A stretch of 64,000 nucleotides of DNA, taken from CAILZL01 sp035548495 (GTDB lineage Bacteria > Pseudomonadota > Gammaproteobacteria > Steroidobacterales > Steroidobacteraceae). The position numbers and the translations under genes were made by a program. Below are positions 16,786-25,905 of the stretch, in pieces. How positions within the stretch are numbered: the stretch's first letter is position 1; the number at the start of each line of letters is the position of its first letter. The stretch spans positions 1 to 64,000 of the forward strand of contig DASZSV010000064.1 in NCBI GenBank assembly GCA_035548495.1, given 5' to 3'. A model generated the notes under the pieces. That model saw only the letters and a list, made by a program, of their open reading frames with translations, searched no databases and was not told where the DNA came from.

Positions 16786-18495
16786 CTATCTCCGGTCGTG
16801 ATCGAAGTCATTGAACTCATGTTCATGTGGGCCACGATGCCACGCCATGAAGCGCGTGCCCTGCTCCGGATCGAGGAACAGCGGTTCCAGATCGGGACCT
16901 CTTCTGAAGTCGAACATGTTCATGATACTGCCGGTGGTTGCGTCAAACGATCCACCACCAATGCGCATGCCGCCCAGCCAGTTGTCTTCGATGAATCGCA
17001 CAATGGAAGCCTGCGAAATCTGTGTATGACTGACGTAGTTGCGCTTGGCATAAGGCGAAATGACAAGGAAGGGAATGCGCGTGCCCGGACCACAACGGCC
17101 ATTCACCGGCAAACCCTTGAGTCCTGTTGGCGCCGTGCCACTGCCACACACACCGGGACCATTGAGCTGATCAGCCACTGCGTCAAACGATGCGCTGCTG
17201 GTGGCGGCAAAGGCGTGATCATACCAGCCGTCCGAATCATCCCAGGTCACAATCACCGCAGTGCTGCGCCATTCAGGACGTGTTTGCAGAAAGTTCACCA
17301 CCTTGGCAACAAACACTTGTTCATCCAGCGGATCAGAATAACCTGCATGACCATCCTGATATGCAGGCGCTTTCAGATAGGACACCGCGGGATAGTTGCC
17401 CGCTTTGACGGCAGCAAAAAAATCATCGATGTCATATTCGTGATTGGCGGCATCCCTGGTCATTCCATCGGCCTCGTAGGTATGACCCACGGCGGCAATC
17501 GAACTGGGACGTGCGTGTGTGGGATTGGACGTGGATTGATAGTACTGGAACCATGCATGGTGAGGAATGTAGTCGGTTACTGTTCCATTCACCGTCGAAG
17601 AGAACGTGCTGCGTGCACAATCGGTGGTGCCATTGTCATTGACTTTGTTCAAGTCAAAGCCACCCATGAAACTGCCCCAGGAGATATCGGCATCGTTGAG
17701 CAGATCACCGATGTTCTTGCCGGTCATCCACACCTGATTGGTGGCGCTCGAACACACATCGTCAGCAGGATCAACATCGTTGATCATGGTGTAACCGCCT
17801 TGACCATCGGCAACATAGTAGGAGCTCTTTGAACTCTGCACGATCTGCATGCCGTTGGTCTGACCGGAAACAGCTTCCAGTGCGCCCGGTGTTGATGGAC
17901 CGAAGGTATCGGTGTAAGCGTTGTCGCTCATGGCAAAACGCTGCGCGTAATTCCACATCGCAGTCACCGTGTTGCCATCGTAATAACCCATCACCTGGCC
18001 ACGGGTGCCAAACGCACCGGCACCACCAGATGTGCCGTTACCAGTGTATTTCGGAAACAGATCCATCTTGCCGCCATCGTAAGCCTGTTGTTCCGCTGTA
18101 TAAGCATGGTTCTGATCGGCGGTGGCTGCCTGTGTGCGATCAAGACGGAACGGTTCGGCTGCATTCAGTCCATTGGCAACATTGGTGTAATTCGGATTGT
18201 TAGTGAGCAAATTGGACGTGACCAGATTGTTGACTCTGGGTGTTCCGGGCAACGCATGAAACCGCGGCTCGCCGGCAGGATTGGTTGCAGCAGGATAGGT
18301 GGCAAAGTAGTGATCGAAGGAAACGTTTTCATTGTAAATGATCACCACATGCTCAATCGGCGTCAGAGGTTGCATGTGGTGACCATGACCGCGATCATGA
18401 TCGTTATCATGGTCATGGGCGTTGGCGAAAGCCGCTGCAAGTAATGTCAAAGCCGCAGCGCCAACAATAGTGGGCGCAGTCCGGTGAAATCTCAT
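16786..18495 (-). CDS. Phospholipase C / acid phosphatase-type phosphoesterase, exported
   Basis: 569 residues with signal peptide (RTAPTIVGAAALTLLAAAFANA) and a His/Asp-rich mature start (HDHDNDHDRGHGHH), probably metal-binding. The PF04185 domain begins at PIEHVVIIYNENVSFDHYFATYP, the standard metal/nucleophile region; in this family the nucleophile is Ser or Thr near this N-rich motif. Further conserved blocks are AVSYLKAPAYQDGHAGYSDPLDEQ, TAVIVTWDDSDGWYDHA and TRIPFLVISPYAKRNYVSHTQ. The family hydrolyses phospholipid head groups or phosphomonoesters in the periplasm, often under phosphate limitation. AGGAG lies 11 bases upstream of the start. A Pho-box-like repeat is found at 18600-18628. 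Confidence 0.9.
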   Translation of the reverse strand: MRFHRTAPTIVGAAALTLLAAAFANAHDHDNDHDRGHGHHMQPLTPIEHVVIIYNENVSFDHYFATYPAATNPAGEPRFHALPGTPRVNNLVTSNLLTNNPNYTNVANGLNAAEPFRLDRTQAATADQNHAYTAEQQAYDGGKMDLFPKYTGNGTSGGAGAFGTRGQVMGYYDGNTVTAMWNYAQRFAMSDNAYTDTFGPSTPGALEAVSGQTNGMQIVQSSKSSYYVADGQGGYTMINDVDPADDVCSSATNQVWMTGKNIGDLLNDADISWGSFMGGFDLNKVNDNGTTDCARSTFSSTVNGTVTDYIPHHAWFQYYQSTSNPTHARPSSIAAVGHTYEADGMTRDAANHEYDIDDFFAAVKAGNYPAVSYLKAPAYQDGHAGYSDPLDEQVFVAKVVNFLQTRPEWRSTAVIVTWDDSDGWYDHAFAATSSASFDAVADQLNGPGVCGSGTAPTGLKGLPVNGRCGPGTRIPFLVISPYAKRNYVSHTQISQASIVRFIEDNWLGGMRIGGGSFDATTGSIMNMFDFRRGPDLEPLFLDPEQGTRFMAWHRGPHEHEFNDFDHDRR

Positions 18496-18599
18496 GATGG
18501 TGGGCTCCTGTCAAGGTTGAACAAAACAAATGGCTATTGACCCGCGATGTGTGGGAGCAATAACGGCGCTTTGCTGTCCTGTGAGCGTGACCAGACTAA

Positions 18600-18628
18600 T
18601 TGACACTACGTTTACAGAAAAATGACAA
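18600..18628 (-). promoter_or_regulatory. Candidate Pho box upstream of phosphoesterase
   Basis: Read on the minus strand, three 7-mers follow at exact 11-bp steps: TTGTCAT, CTGTAAA and GTGTCAA, the first gap being TTTT. The PhoB consensus is CTGTCAT repeated at 11 bp with AT-rich spacers, so the first pair is a good match. It lies about 105-130 bases before the start of a phosphate-releasing exported enzyme. The rest of the gap to 18934 contains no recognised gene. Confidence 0.5.
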
Positions 18629-18934
18629 TTGCAGAACATTGTCATCGGCAATGGTTCATTTATTCTGGATTTGACTTTCCTGATTGTTTGTACCGGATGG
18701 CGTTTCCCGCTGGCCGCATAATGCATCACTTGTGATGTTGCCGTCATGATGCTTGCATATAATTTTTGTGGGCTGTAATGACAACGTCACACAGACCAGC
18801 GGCAAACCGTATTGTCTGTTGTGAACGTCCCGCGTTGATTCGACAGCGTCATTCGCCTGATAAGTGCATATTATCCTGCATACTCAGCAATCGTACGCGA
18901 TGAATCAACCAGGAACGCATGTCCTGCGTCTAAT

Positions 18935-20986
18935 TCATTTTTGCGATGCTTCGCAAGGGGAAAATGATTTCAACCATTCAAAGTCATCCGTGAATACAGG
19001 AAATTCGTTGCGATAGACTACATTCGGTTTTTTAGGCTCTTCATCAACATAAGAAATACTGTTGTTAAAAGTGGCAAGATCTTTATTGACCTGCGCCGCA
19101 TCTGCAGCAGATATTTCCGGACCAAGAGAATGTTTGCTCATAACCGTACGCATTACATTGCCAGTCAGTGATGCCATTCGATAGTAATTGATCCCGCCCA
19201 TCTGGACATTCTCCGATGTCGCGAAATAGTCCCACGCCCAATTGCTTTCCGGCGGGGGCAAACGAATTATGGTGGCCCAACAGCGATAAAAGGGATATTC
19301 AATCGACCATGGTGCTTCCTGTTCCTGTTCTTTTGGGCGATGATATTCGGCAGGCGGAGTAAACCCTGCCCCAGGAATATCCAAGCGGCTCCCGCCATCA
19401 CTCTGATTACTCCATTCCATTTTTGCGGTGCCTTTTGCTGACAATTCAACGGAGCCCGTGTTCTCGTCGTAGCGCCACCGCACTGAATTCACATTTATCC
19501 AACTGTCTTTGGATTTCCAGTACTCTTTCATGATCTGCTCGGCATAGTCCGGCGAAGCCGCATTCAGTATCGCACGAGTCTTTATAGCGCTGTCGCCACG
19601 CAAGATTTGTCGAACGTTTATTTTTGCGTCCTCTATTAAACCGGCCGTTGCGTCTATGTCTAGAACGGTAACGATATCAGGAATTTTGGACGGTGGTGTT
19701 GGGATTGCTTCCAACTGTGCTCCTTCAAGTCGTATTGGCAACCCCCAACGAAAGGCGGGCTGCGGCAATAAGTCAATTGCTCGATCACCCATTCGTGTGC
19801 CGTCCAGATAAAAAGTCTGGCCATTAATCACCGCTCGCACAACCACATGATTGAACCATCCTGGGGACGGCAATCTTTCGTTTATTCCATCTCCACCTGA
19901 CAGATCAACTATCATCGGCACGGCATCAATTCCCAATCCATGCAGTAACGCAAGTAGTAATGCGGTTTTTGCCTTGCAATCACCGAACCGGCGCTGCCAT
20001 GTTTCATCAACTGCGGCAGGAATCAGATTGCCGCCATTCATGCCTATGTAAACATAGCGAATCTGATCTTCGACCAACCGTAAAGCACTTTCGGCTCGAT
20101 GGATTGGATCGGCTGTGCTTGCCGCGATTTTCCTGATTTCCTCATGCAACGGCGATGCTGCAGTCAATCTTTCAGCCCGCTGGTACAAAGGCGCAAGTTT
20201 CGCGGAAACTTCCGGCCAGCTTTGGAATTCAGAATATTCAAGCATTCTGCGCAAGTTATATCGTGCTGGCGCTCCATCCGTGGAAATCGATGCTGGTGCG
20301 TCGCGCAGCTCAAGCAGAATCCGTGATTTTCCTTTTTCAGTCATGGGAGCCAAGGTTCCCATGTCCTTGGTTACAGCCCATTTGAGTTTCCTGTTCTGGG
20401 GCCACGTCAAAAGAATTCGGAATGCACCGGGCAATCCATTTGATGGCAAAAAGGCAACGCCAGAGGCCTCATTACCCAATGTTGGATCCTTTTGGGTAAT
20501 TGTAGTCGCAACTTCAATTTCATCACCAACCTGAAGACCGGGAACTTGTAATGATGCGGTTAGAGCACCATCAAATAACGAACGCTCAAGATTCTGTTCG
20601 CGTTGAATAACCTTGAACTTGGACTGCTTGAGCACATCGATTGACTTGCCATCACGAATGACACGCAGTATGTGAATACACACTCCTCCAGCATCGGGTT
20701 GCCACGTGAGCGTGATGTTACCCATCTCCAAAGCCTCCGGCTTCAGTATCTTCAAACGAAATGCCGTATATGTCTCGGTGCCTTTGTTGCTGATATTTAT
20801 CTGTATGTCCTTATAGATGACTTGAAACGATGAGTTCGGAAGCGATGCGGTGCCTGTAGGTGCAGGACTGGCTATTACCCATTTGGGCAGCTTGCCGTAC
20901 TCGACTTCATGCGAGCCGGCCAATGCACACATGGAAAATACGAGCGCCGCAAATGCCACGAAGTTCAGAATCGCAATTTTTCTCAT
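18935..20986 (-). CDS. DUF3857 and transglutaminase-like domain protein, exported
   Basis: From ATG at 20986 (GGAAC upstream) the protein is 683 residues with signal peptide (IAILNFVAFAALVFSMCALAG). The N-terminal about 220 residues form the DUF3857 beta-rich domain. A transglutaminase-like core at about 270-410 has the catalytic triad pattern: Cys in RRFGDCKAKTALLLALL, His in GWFNHVVVRAVINGQ and Asp in TFYLDGT. A C-terminal beta domain follows. The arrangement is common in gammaproteobacteria and Bacteroidetes. The role is unknown, presumably a periplasmic cysteine protease or cross-linking activity. An in-frame GTG at 21010 is a less likely start because it adds charged residues before the signal. 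Confidence 0.88.
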   Translation of the reverse strand: MRKIAILNFVAFAALVFSMCALAGSHEVEYGKLPKWVIASPAPTGTASLPNSSFQVIYKDIQINISNKGTETYTAFRLKILKPEALEMGNITLTWQPDAGGVCIHILRVIRDGKSIDVLKQSKFKVIQREQNLERSLFDGALTASLQVPGLQVGDEIEVATTITQKDPTLGNEASGVAFLPSNGLPGAFRILLTWPQNRKLKWAVTKDMGTLAPMTEKGKSRILLELRDAPASISTDGAPARYNLRRMLEYSEFQSWPEVSAKLAPLYQRAERLTAASPLHEEIRKIAASTADPIHRAESALRLVEDQIRYVYIGMNGGNLIPAAVDETWQRRFGDCKAKTALLLALLHGLGIDAVPMIVDLSGGDGINERLPSPGWFNHVVVRAVINGQTFYLDGTRMGDRAIDLLPQPAFRWGLPIRLEGAQLEAIPTPPSKIPDIVTVLDIDATAGLIEDAKINVRQILRGDSAIKTRAILNAASPDYAEQIMKEYWKSKDSWINVNSVRWRYDENTGSVELSAKGTAKMEWSNQSDGGSRLDIPGAGFTPPAEYHRPKEQEQEAPWSIEYPFYRCWATIIRLPPPESNWAWDYFATSENVQMGGINYYRMASLTGNVMRTVMSKHSLGPEISAADAAQVNKDLATFNNSISYVDEEPKKPNVVYRNEFPVFTDDFEWLKSFSPCEASQK

Positions 20987-21183
20987 AACTGTTCCATCGC
21001 TGATCTTCACTGAAAGCCGATAGTTTTTCCTTTACAGATTCTGGAAATATACATCGTCTTTTTTGGACAGGTATATCCGGTAATTCTAAATCGATGGAAT
21101 TTTTTGACCCATCATCGTTAAGCGACTTTTCGCCACCATTGTTAACCTGTGTTTGCTATTAATTTCAACACATTAGTCTCAGA

Positions 21184-22302
21184 TTAATCCATCGGCCAAC
21201 CCACCGATTTCGGCAACTCAACCTCTCCATCCGTTTCTTTTGCGGGCATGATAGTGATTACATCCACTTCGCGCCACCACGGCTTGACGCGTTCTGCGTG
21301 CGACGGTTCCACGGGCTGACCCAGCAAGGGCATCAGTAATGGCGCGCCGCTCTGTGTTGCGAGTTCCAATAATCGTTCCGCCGGTTGATCCCAGGCGTGC
21401 ATGGCCAATGCAAAAGTACCCCAGTGAATGGGCATGAGCATGCCGCCTAGCATGGCATGTGCTTTAAGCGCATTGTCGGGTCCCAGGTGAATATCACCCC
21501 ATGCGGGATAGAACGCGCCGACTTCCAGCATCACCAAGTCGAAAGGCCCCAATCGTTCACGAATGACCTGATACTCGGTGGTAAGCCCGGTGTCGCCACT
21601 GAAGAACACGGAATGTTTTGCTGAACGAATAGCAAATGATGACCACAATGTGGCGTTGCGATCTTTCAATCCACGGCCGGAAAAATGTTGTGAGGGCGCA
21701 GCAATCAACACGATACTGCTGTTTGGCACCGTGTACGCTTGCCACCAATCCAGTTCTGTAATGCGTTGCGGTTGCACACCCCAGTATTCCAGATGTGCGC
21801 CCACCCCCAATGAAGTAATGAACGGAACATTGGTTGTGGCGAGCGCACGAATGGTGGGATAGTCGAGATGATCGTAGTGATCGTGCGAGACAATTACCAC
21901 ATCCACCGGTGGCATCTGGCGCAGTGACACCGGCACCGGTTGAAACCGTTTGGGACCAATCAACGCCGAAGGTGACGCACGTGGGCCCCATACCGGATCA
22001 GTGAGAATGCGCACGCCATCGATCTCGATCAACAGGGTGGAATGGCCCAGCCAGGTGATGCGCAATCCGCTTTGCGACTTCCGGCTCCACACATCAAGTG
22101 GATTCATTGACGGCAACGCACCTCGCGGCACACGTCGCTCACCACCACAAATGAAATCCTTGATGGATGGCATCAGCACGGTGGTGTCGCGCAGATTGGG
22201 CAGAATGGGATGCACATTCTGAAAATGGTCGCCAGCCCATAACGGTGACGCCCGCATGCACTCCCACCGTTCCCCTTGTGCACGTGTGCCCAGAGATTTC
22301 AT
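21184..22302 (-). CDS. Metallo-beta-lactamase-fold hydrolase, NAPE-PLD-like
   Basis: 372 residues. The MBL fold contains LGHSTLLIEIDGVRILTDPVWGPRASP and the metal-binding motif HDHYDHLD (residues near 140). It also has HFSGRGLKDRN, a later D (FFSGDTGLTTEY) and H (MPIHWGTFALAMHAWDQP). This pattern, including the PKRF-Q-P motif after the first block, matches the N-acylphosphatidylethanolamine phospholipase D/UlaG-like subgroup. In bacteria the substrate is usually not known. The protein has no signal peptide and is probably cytoplasmic. The ribosome-binding site is weak. It is followed after about 50 bases by the DUF302 gene's stop. Confidence 0.88.
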   Translation of the reverse strand: MKSLGTRAQGERWECMRASPLWAGDHFQNVHPILPNLRDTTVLMPSIKDFICGGERRVPRGALPSMNPLDVWSRKSQSGLRITWLGHSTLLIEIDGVRILTDPVWGPRASPSALIGPKRFQPVPVSLRQMPPVDVVIVSHDHYDHLDYPTIRALATTNVPFITSLGVGAHLEYWGVQPQRITELDWWQAYTVPNSSIVLIAAPSQHFSGRGLKDRNATLWSSFAIRSAKHSVFFSGDTGLTTEYQVIRERLGPFDLVMLEVGAFYPAWGDIHLGPDNALKAHAMLGGMLMPIHWGTFALAMHAWDQPAERLLELATQSGAPLLMPLLGQPVEPSHAERVKPWWREVDVITIMPAKETDGEVELPKSVGWPMD

Positions 22303-22352
22303 TTAGCGAGCATAGCAAGAGATGCGCGCCAAAAACGAATTCACAACATTCA

Positions 22353-22775
22353 TTAATTCTGTTTGCCGGTTGCACCAACGATGCCGGCAATCAACTTCTC
22401 CGCCAGCGCAAGATTGGCGGCCAGCCGCTCCGGAAGCGCATGGCGTTGAATGATGTAAGCCGCTGCATTAAAGACAACCAGCACTTCGCCCGATGCGGAT
22501 TCTGTTATCAGCACCTTCAAGGGCAGATCAACGCCGGATTGTGGATTGGCGAGCATCAATGCTGTGCCAGCCCTGGGGTTGCCAAAAATAATTAATGTGG
22601 TGGGCGGGATTGACAGGCCGACCGCCTGCGCTTCCGCGCGTTGATCAATAGTTGCAAAAATCCTGATGCCATGATCATGGAACGCGGCAAGCAGCCGTTG
22701 CACCGTATCAGCGAACGGAATTCTGCTTTTTATTGTCACGACTCCATGTGTATCGACATCCGACAAGGTAGTCAT
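22353..22775 (-). CDS. DUF302-family protein
   Basis: ATG at 22775 gives 140 residues. The start overlaps the stop of the upstream DUF2214 gene as ATGA, which is the reason for rejecting the longer frame to 22841. The DUF302 signature is clear in LSIPPTTLIIFGNPRAGTALMLANPQSGVDLPLKVLI. The rest is a small alpha/beta fold that begins VVTIKSRIPFADTVQRLLAAFHDHGIRIFATIDQRAEA. DUF302 proteins are small, widespread and of unknown activity. Co-translation with a DUF2214 membrane protein suggests a shared membrane-linked task. Confidence 0.85.
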   Translation of the reverse strand: MTTLSDVDTHGVVTIKSRIPFADTVQRLLAAFHDHGIRIFATIDQRAEAQAVGLSIPPTTLIIFGNPRAGTALMLANPQSGVDLPLKVLITESASGEVLVVFNAAAYIIQRHALPERLAANLALAEKLIAGIVGATGKQN

Positions 22776-23146
22776 GAACCAATCCCCCGCGCCATGAAAC
22801 AGGCACACAGCGCCATGCCCAAACGCTTCTGTGCGCGCCACTTGACGAAGCGAATGCTGGGATAAATGGAGAGCACACCGATAACTGCAAACAGGTCGAG
22901 CTTGGCATGAAAAAATGGATTGGCAAAATAGAATTCGCTGCCTTTTTCAAAATGGAAAACGCGCAGAAATCCCGCAATCAGGACGGCCACCGCGAAGATT
23001 CCGTACCAGCCGTCACAATGTTGCAGACGCCGTGCTTCCTCAAAAGTTGGCGTGCGGCTCATCGTCAGCCGCTCGAAACACAGCGTGTCGACAATGCCGA
23101 ATACCGCAATGAAACGGGCGAAAGAAAACAATGCGTTGGTAATCAT
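22772..23146 (-). CDS. DUF2214-family membrane protein
   Basis: From ATG at 23146 (AAGGGG 10 bases upstream) the protein has 124 residues and about four hydrophobic helices. The family motif is LRVFHFEKGSEFYFANPFFHAKLDLFAVIGVLSIYPSIRFVKWR. It ends with a short basic C-terminus. Translation of the following DUF302 gene is coupled through an ATGA overlap. The role of DUF2214 is unknown. Confidence 0.85.
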   Translation of the reverse strand: MITNALFSFARFIAVFGIVDTLCFERLTMSRTPTFEEARRLQHCDGWYGIFAVAVLIAGFLRVFHFEKGSEFYFANPFFHAKLDLFAVIGVLSIYPSIRFVKWRAQKRLGMALCACFMARGIGS

Positions 23147-23191
23147 GGCAGCCCCTTGGGAACGACGGACGATTGAACTTGTCACTGAATT

Positions 23192-23467
23192 TCATTGTTG
23201 ATCCATCCGCCATAACTTCCAGCTCTGGTAGATGCTCAGCAACACGGCAAACAGACCAATGACACCCAGAACAAAATCAGGATTCGTCAATGATCGTGCC
23301 ACCATGTAGTGTCGCATTGCGACAACCAATGTCAGACAGCCCAACACTGCAATCACCCCAAACAACAATATGCCGGGCATATTGTTGCGTGGATAAAAAT
23401 AGCGGTGTCGCCGCGTGCGCGCACCTGCAACCCAGTATGACTTGTCTTCGTTCGACGGCTCATTCAT
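23192..23467 (-). CDS. Small two-helix membrane protein (paralog of 12312-12617)
   Basis: 91 residues, beginning MNEPSNEDKSYWVAGARTRRHRYFYPRNNMPGILLFGVIAVLGC. It has two hydrophobic helices and the end IYQSWKLWRMDQQ. It shares layout and identical blocks with the protein encoded at 12312. It lies just upstream of the DUF2214/DUF302 pair on the same strand and may be the first gene of that small operon. It is a hypothetical protein with no catalytic residues. Confidence 0.65.
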   Translation of the reverse strand: MNEPSNEDKSYWVAGARTRRHRYFYPRNNMPGILLFGVIAVLGCLTLVVAMRHYMVARSLTNPDFVLGVIGLFAVLLSIYQSWKLWRMDQQ

Positions 23468-23652
23468 GACAGCAACACCTCAACCCTGATTGCAAAGCAT
23501 ACACTTGAATTGCCACCGGCAATGCATCCAACATAACGACTGCATGATATCGATTATTTGACTTAGTTCGGTTCTGGCGTGACCACCTGATACCGTGCTT
23601 GTCGCTACACAGTAGAGGTGGCAAATGATTTGAATGGTGGAGCGACAAGAAC

Positions 23653-24171
23653 ATGCATTCTTCCGGCGATCAACTCAGCCAGACACAACGCATTCTCGGT
23701 GCGGACTATCAAGCGGATCGCCGGAAAGCGAATCGCCGCCGCCTGAAAGGTTCTGCATTGCTCAGCATTCCCGACAAGGGCATCCTGTGCGGTGACATGG
23801 TTGACATCGGTACCAGTGGTTTCAGTGTCATTGTTGCATCACCACTGGACAGCGGACAAGGTTGCCGCGCCTGTTTTTCCATACCGCTGGGCAGCCAGAA
23901 ATTTTCCATTGATTGCATTGGCATCGTGGCCAACACTGTGTGCGTGGTGCAGGGCTTCCGCATCGGCATGCGCTTCATCATCACTGACATTCGCGAACAG
24001 AAAGTGATTGAACGTTACATTGCCGAAGGACAAACCGCGTCGTTCCACGATGCCTCGCACCGTTCAGGTCAAACCGAAACTCCGGTAAAACTCGATCCTC
24101 CGGCAGTGGTGAGTTTTCCTGACGAGCGTTATCCGAAGACCATCCGCATTTCTGATCTCGGCAGGCGCTGA
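23653..24171 (+). CDS. PilZ-domain protein
   Basis: 172 residues. The c-di-GMP-binding pattern is seen in RRKANRRR (around 24-31) and in DIGTSGFSV (around 51-59, the D/N-x-S-x-x-G type motif, here D-x-x-T-S-G). A single beta-barrel domain ending near residue 125 (RFIITDIREQKVIERYI) is followed by a flexible tail. PilZ proteins transmit c-di-GMP signals to motility, exopolysaccharide or secretion machines. GGAGCGAC precedes the ATG. It is divergent from the 23192 gene and stands alone on its strand. Confidence 0.85.
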   Translation: MHSSGDQLSQTQRILGADYQADRRKANRRRLKGSALLSIPDKGILCGDMVDIGTSGFSVIVASPLDSGQGCRACFSIPLGSQKFSIDCIGIVANTVCVVQGFRIGMRFIITDIREQKVIERYIAEGQTASFHDASHRSGQTETPVKLDPPAVVSFPDERYPKTIRISDLGRR

Positions 24172-24210
24172 AACCATCTCCCGCGTGCGCACCGGCGAAA
24201 CAGTATCGCA

Positions 24211-25575
24211 TTACATCGAATGGTGATGCTGCTGCATTCTGCCGACTGCCTTCCAGCTACTGCGCAGCAGGTAACGGGGATGCAAAAAGATGGACAAACG
24301 TGCCAGCAACATGGGAACAGGATCGCGCCAGCTGCCTATCATGGCGACAGATGGCCGCCGCAGTTCTTTCCACAGTTCACGCAGCTTGTTCCAGCGTTGC
24401 GGACCACGCAGTACACCAAGCAATCGTGACAGGTAGAACGGTGTTCGCAAACGGCATTCCAGTTGCGGCGTTGCGACCGCCGGTTCATCGCGTGCGATGG
24501 GCACCAGCGTGGATTGCAGCCACAGCCATGCCAGATCGTTACCGCGCGCGGCATCCAGCGCCATGAAACCAAAACCACGCGGGTTGAGATCAATCGCAAG
24601 CCATTGATTGTTGTCTGCCACCAGTTCAATCTCGAAGATTCCCCGCGAAAGCAGTGATTCCACCACCTGCAAGCCTGCCGCAAGCACTGCCGCATCATCG
24701 CAACAGGTTTGTGCCACGCTGGTGCCCACTTCCGGCGGCCATTGTTCACGCTTGTAAGAAACCATGTCTGCTGCAACACCCATGTATGCATCCTTGATTC
24801 CGCTGACGCTGTACACCTGCTGTGCCGAAGGAACGTATTTCTGGATCATTGGCCAGCGCAATTCCGGATACATGTCAGAGAGTGGCTCGTGTCCCGGAAC
24901 AACATCATAGGCATGGAATTGTCTGCGCAATTCTTGCGGCGAATGAATCACGCAGCCACGCTCAGCCATGCCTGCAACCAGATGCGACTTTGGTTTAAGC
25001 ACTACCGGATAGCCCAGTCGTGCCGCGTCAGCCAGTGCTTCATCAACGTTATCAGGCATGCACGTCTCCGGCGCAGGCAGATCATGCTGTTTGCAGAGGG
25101 CATGAAACCGGCTCTTGATCAGGCAATTTTCCACTTCAGTCAGGCGTGGTATCGAACGCCGCACATCGGCGGGAAATTCGTCACGCAACAGCGCAATGTA
25201 GTAAATGATGAGGTCTGACGTCGGTGCAAGGCGCGTTATTTCGCCACTGCGCAGCTTGTTGCGTAACCACGGTACAAACTCCGCATAGTTGTCAGGCGAC
25301 GGACATCTGTCAAAGGTTTTGCAATAGCGCGACCAGCGTGTGATTGCCCAGCGATGAGCACCATAGACAGACAGCTCCACATTCTTGCTGCCCAGTGAAG
25401 CCATGAAGGCCAGAGTCGGTGCGTGTCCGTTATCAATGATGGCAACTCGCGGCAATCCGGCAACGCGAGGCTGATAAGTGTATCTCGGTCGATACAACCT
25501 GTAGGCGCCGGTTAACAAGTGCTGCTCGGGAATCGCCGGTTGTTCTTCTAATATGTCTCTGGTCAGTGTCGCCAT
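24211..25575 (-). CDS. ATP-grasp ligase (carboxylate-amine type)
   Basis: 454 residues. A pre-ATP-grasp Rossmann-like part (VAIIDNGHAPTLAFMASLGSKNVELSVYG) is followed by the ATP-grasp fold. Visible motifs are CLIKSRFHALCKQHDLPAPETCMPD (the dimer/lid region) and LGYPVVLKPKSHLVAGMAERG (first nucleotide-binding lysines). Metal-binding acids lie in FEIELVADNNQWLAIDLNPRGFGFMALD (E..N-x-R type). ATP-grasp enzymes join a carboxylate to an amine or thiol via an acylphosphate. A hydrophobic/basic tail (ARLSIFLHPRYLLRSSWK) suggests membrane association. It is divergent from a second ATP-grasp gene, so both may serve the same pathway. Substrate unknown. Confidence 0.85.
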   Translation of the reverse strand: MATLTRDILEEQPAIPEQHLLTGAYRLYRPRYTYQPRVAGLPRVAIIDNGHAPTLAFMASLGSKNVELSVYGAHRWAITRWSRYCKTFDRCPSPDNYAEFVPWLRNKLRSGEITRLAPTSDLIIYYIALLRDEFPADVRRSIPRLTEVENCLIKSRFHALCKQHDLPAPETCMPDNVDEALADAARLGYPVVLKPKSHLVAGMAERGCVIHSPQELRRQFHAYDVVPGHEPLSDMYPELRWPMIQKYVPSAQQVYSVSGIKDAYMGVAADMVSYKREQWPPEVGTSVAQTCCDDAAVLAAGLQVVESLLSRGIFEIELVADNNQWLAIDLNPRGFGFMALDAARGNDLAWLWLQSTLVPIARDEPAVATPQLECRLRTPFYLSRLLGVLRGPQRWNKLRELWKELRRPSVAMIGSWRDPVPMLLARLSIFLHPRYLLRSSWKAVGRMQQHHHSM

Positions 25576-25905
25576 GCGCCTGGATTGCTTTCAATTCCCT
25601 GAGGGATCATCTGCCAATTGTGTTGTTATGCAGAATTGTCAGGCGGAACTGCTTCACAAAATTTGCGGGATACTGCCCCGGTATCCACGACAGAATCCAT
25701 GCAGGAATCAATTATGTCATTCATCCGTTGAACATGATGCGTAACTTCATGGCGTTATCCGGGAGTCACGTTCAGAAGTTGCTGATGCGCACCGGATGCT
25801 TGAAGACATTTGCCTTAAGTAAAGAAGGTTCCAGTTTCATTATTTATTTTCCGGCACAGACATCTTACAGTTGCGAATCAAAGAGACCAATGGGAAATTC
25901 AAACG
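25576..25905. promoter_or_regulatory. Divergent promoter region between two ATP-grasp genes
   Basis: About 330 bases separate the divergent starts. I can assign no single promoter with confidence. An ATG at 25890 with AAGAGA upstream opens a frame (to 26084) that overlaps the next gene's start in another frame, so it is a possible leader or an annotation trap. No other gene is seen. Confidence 0.4.
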
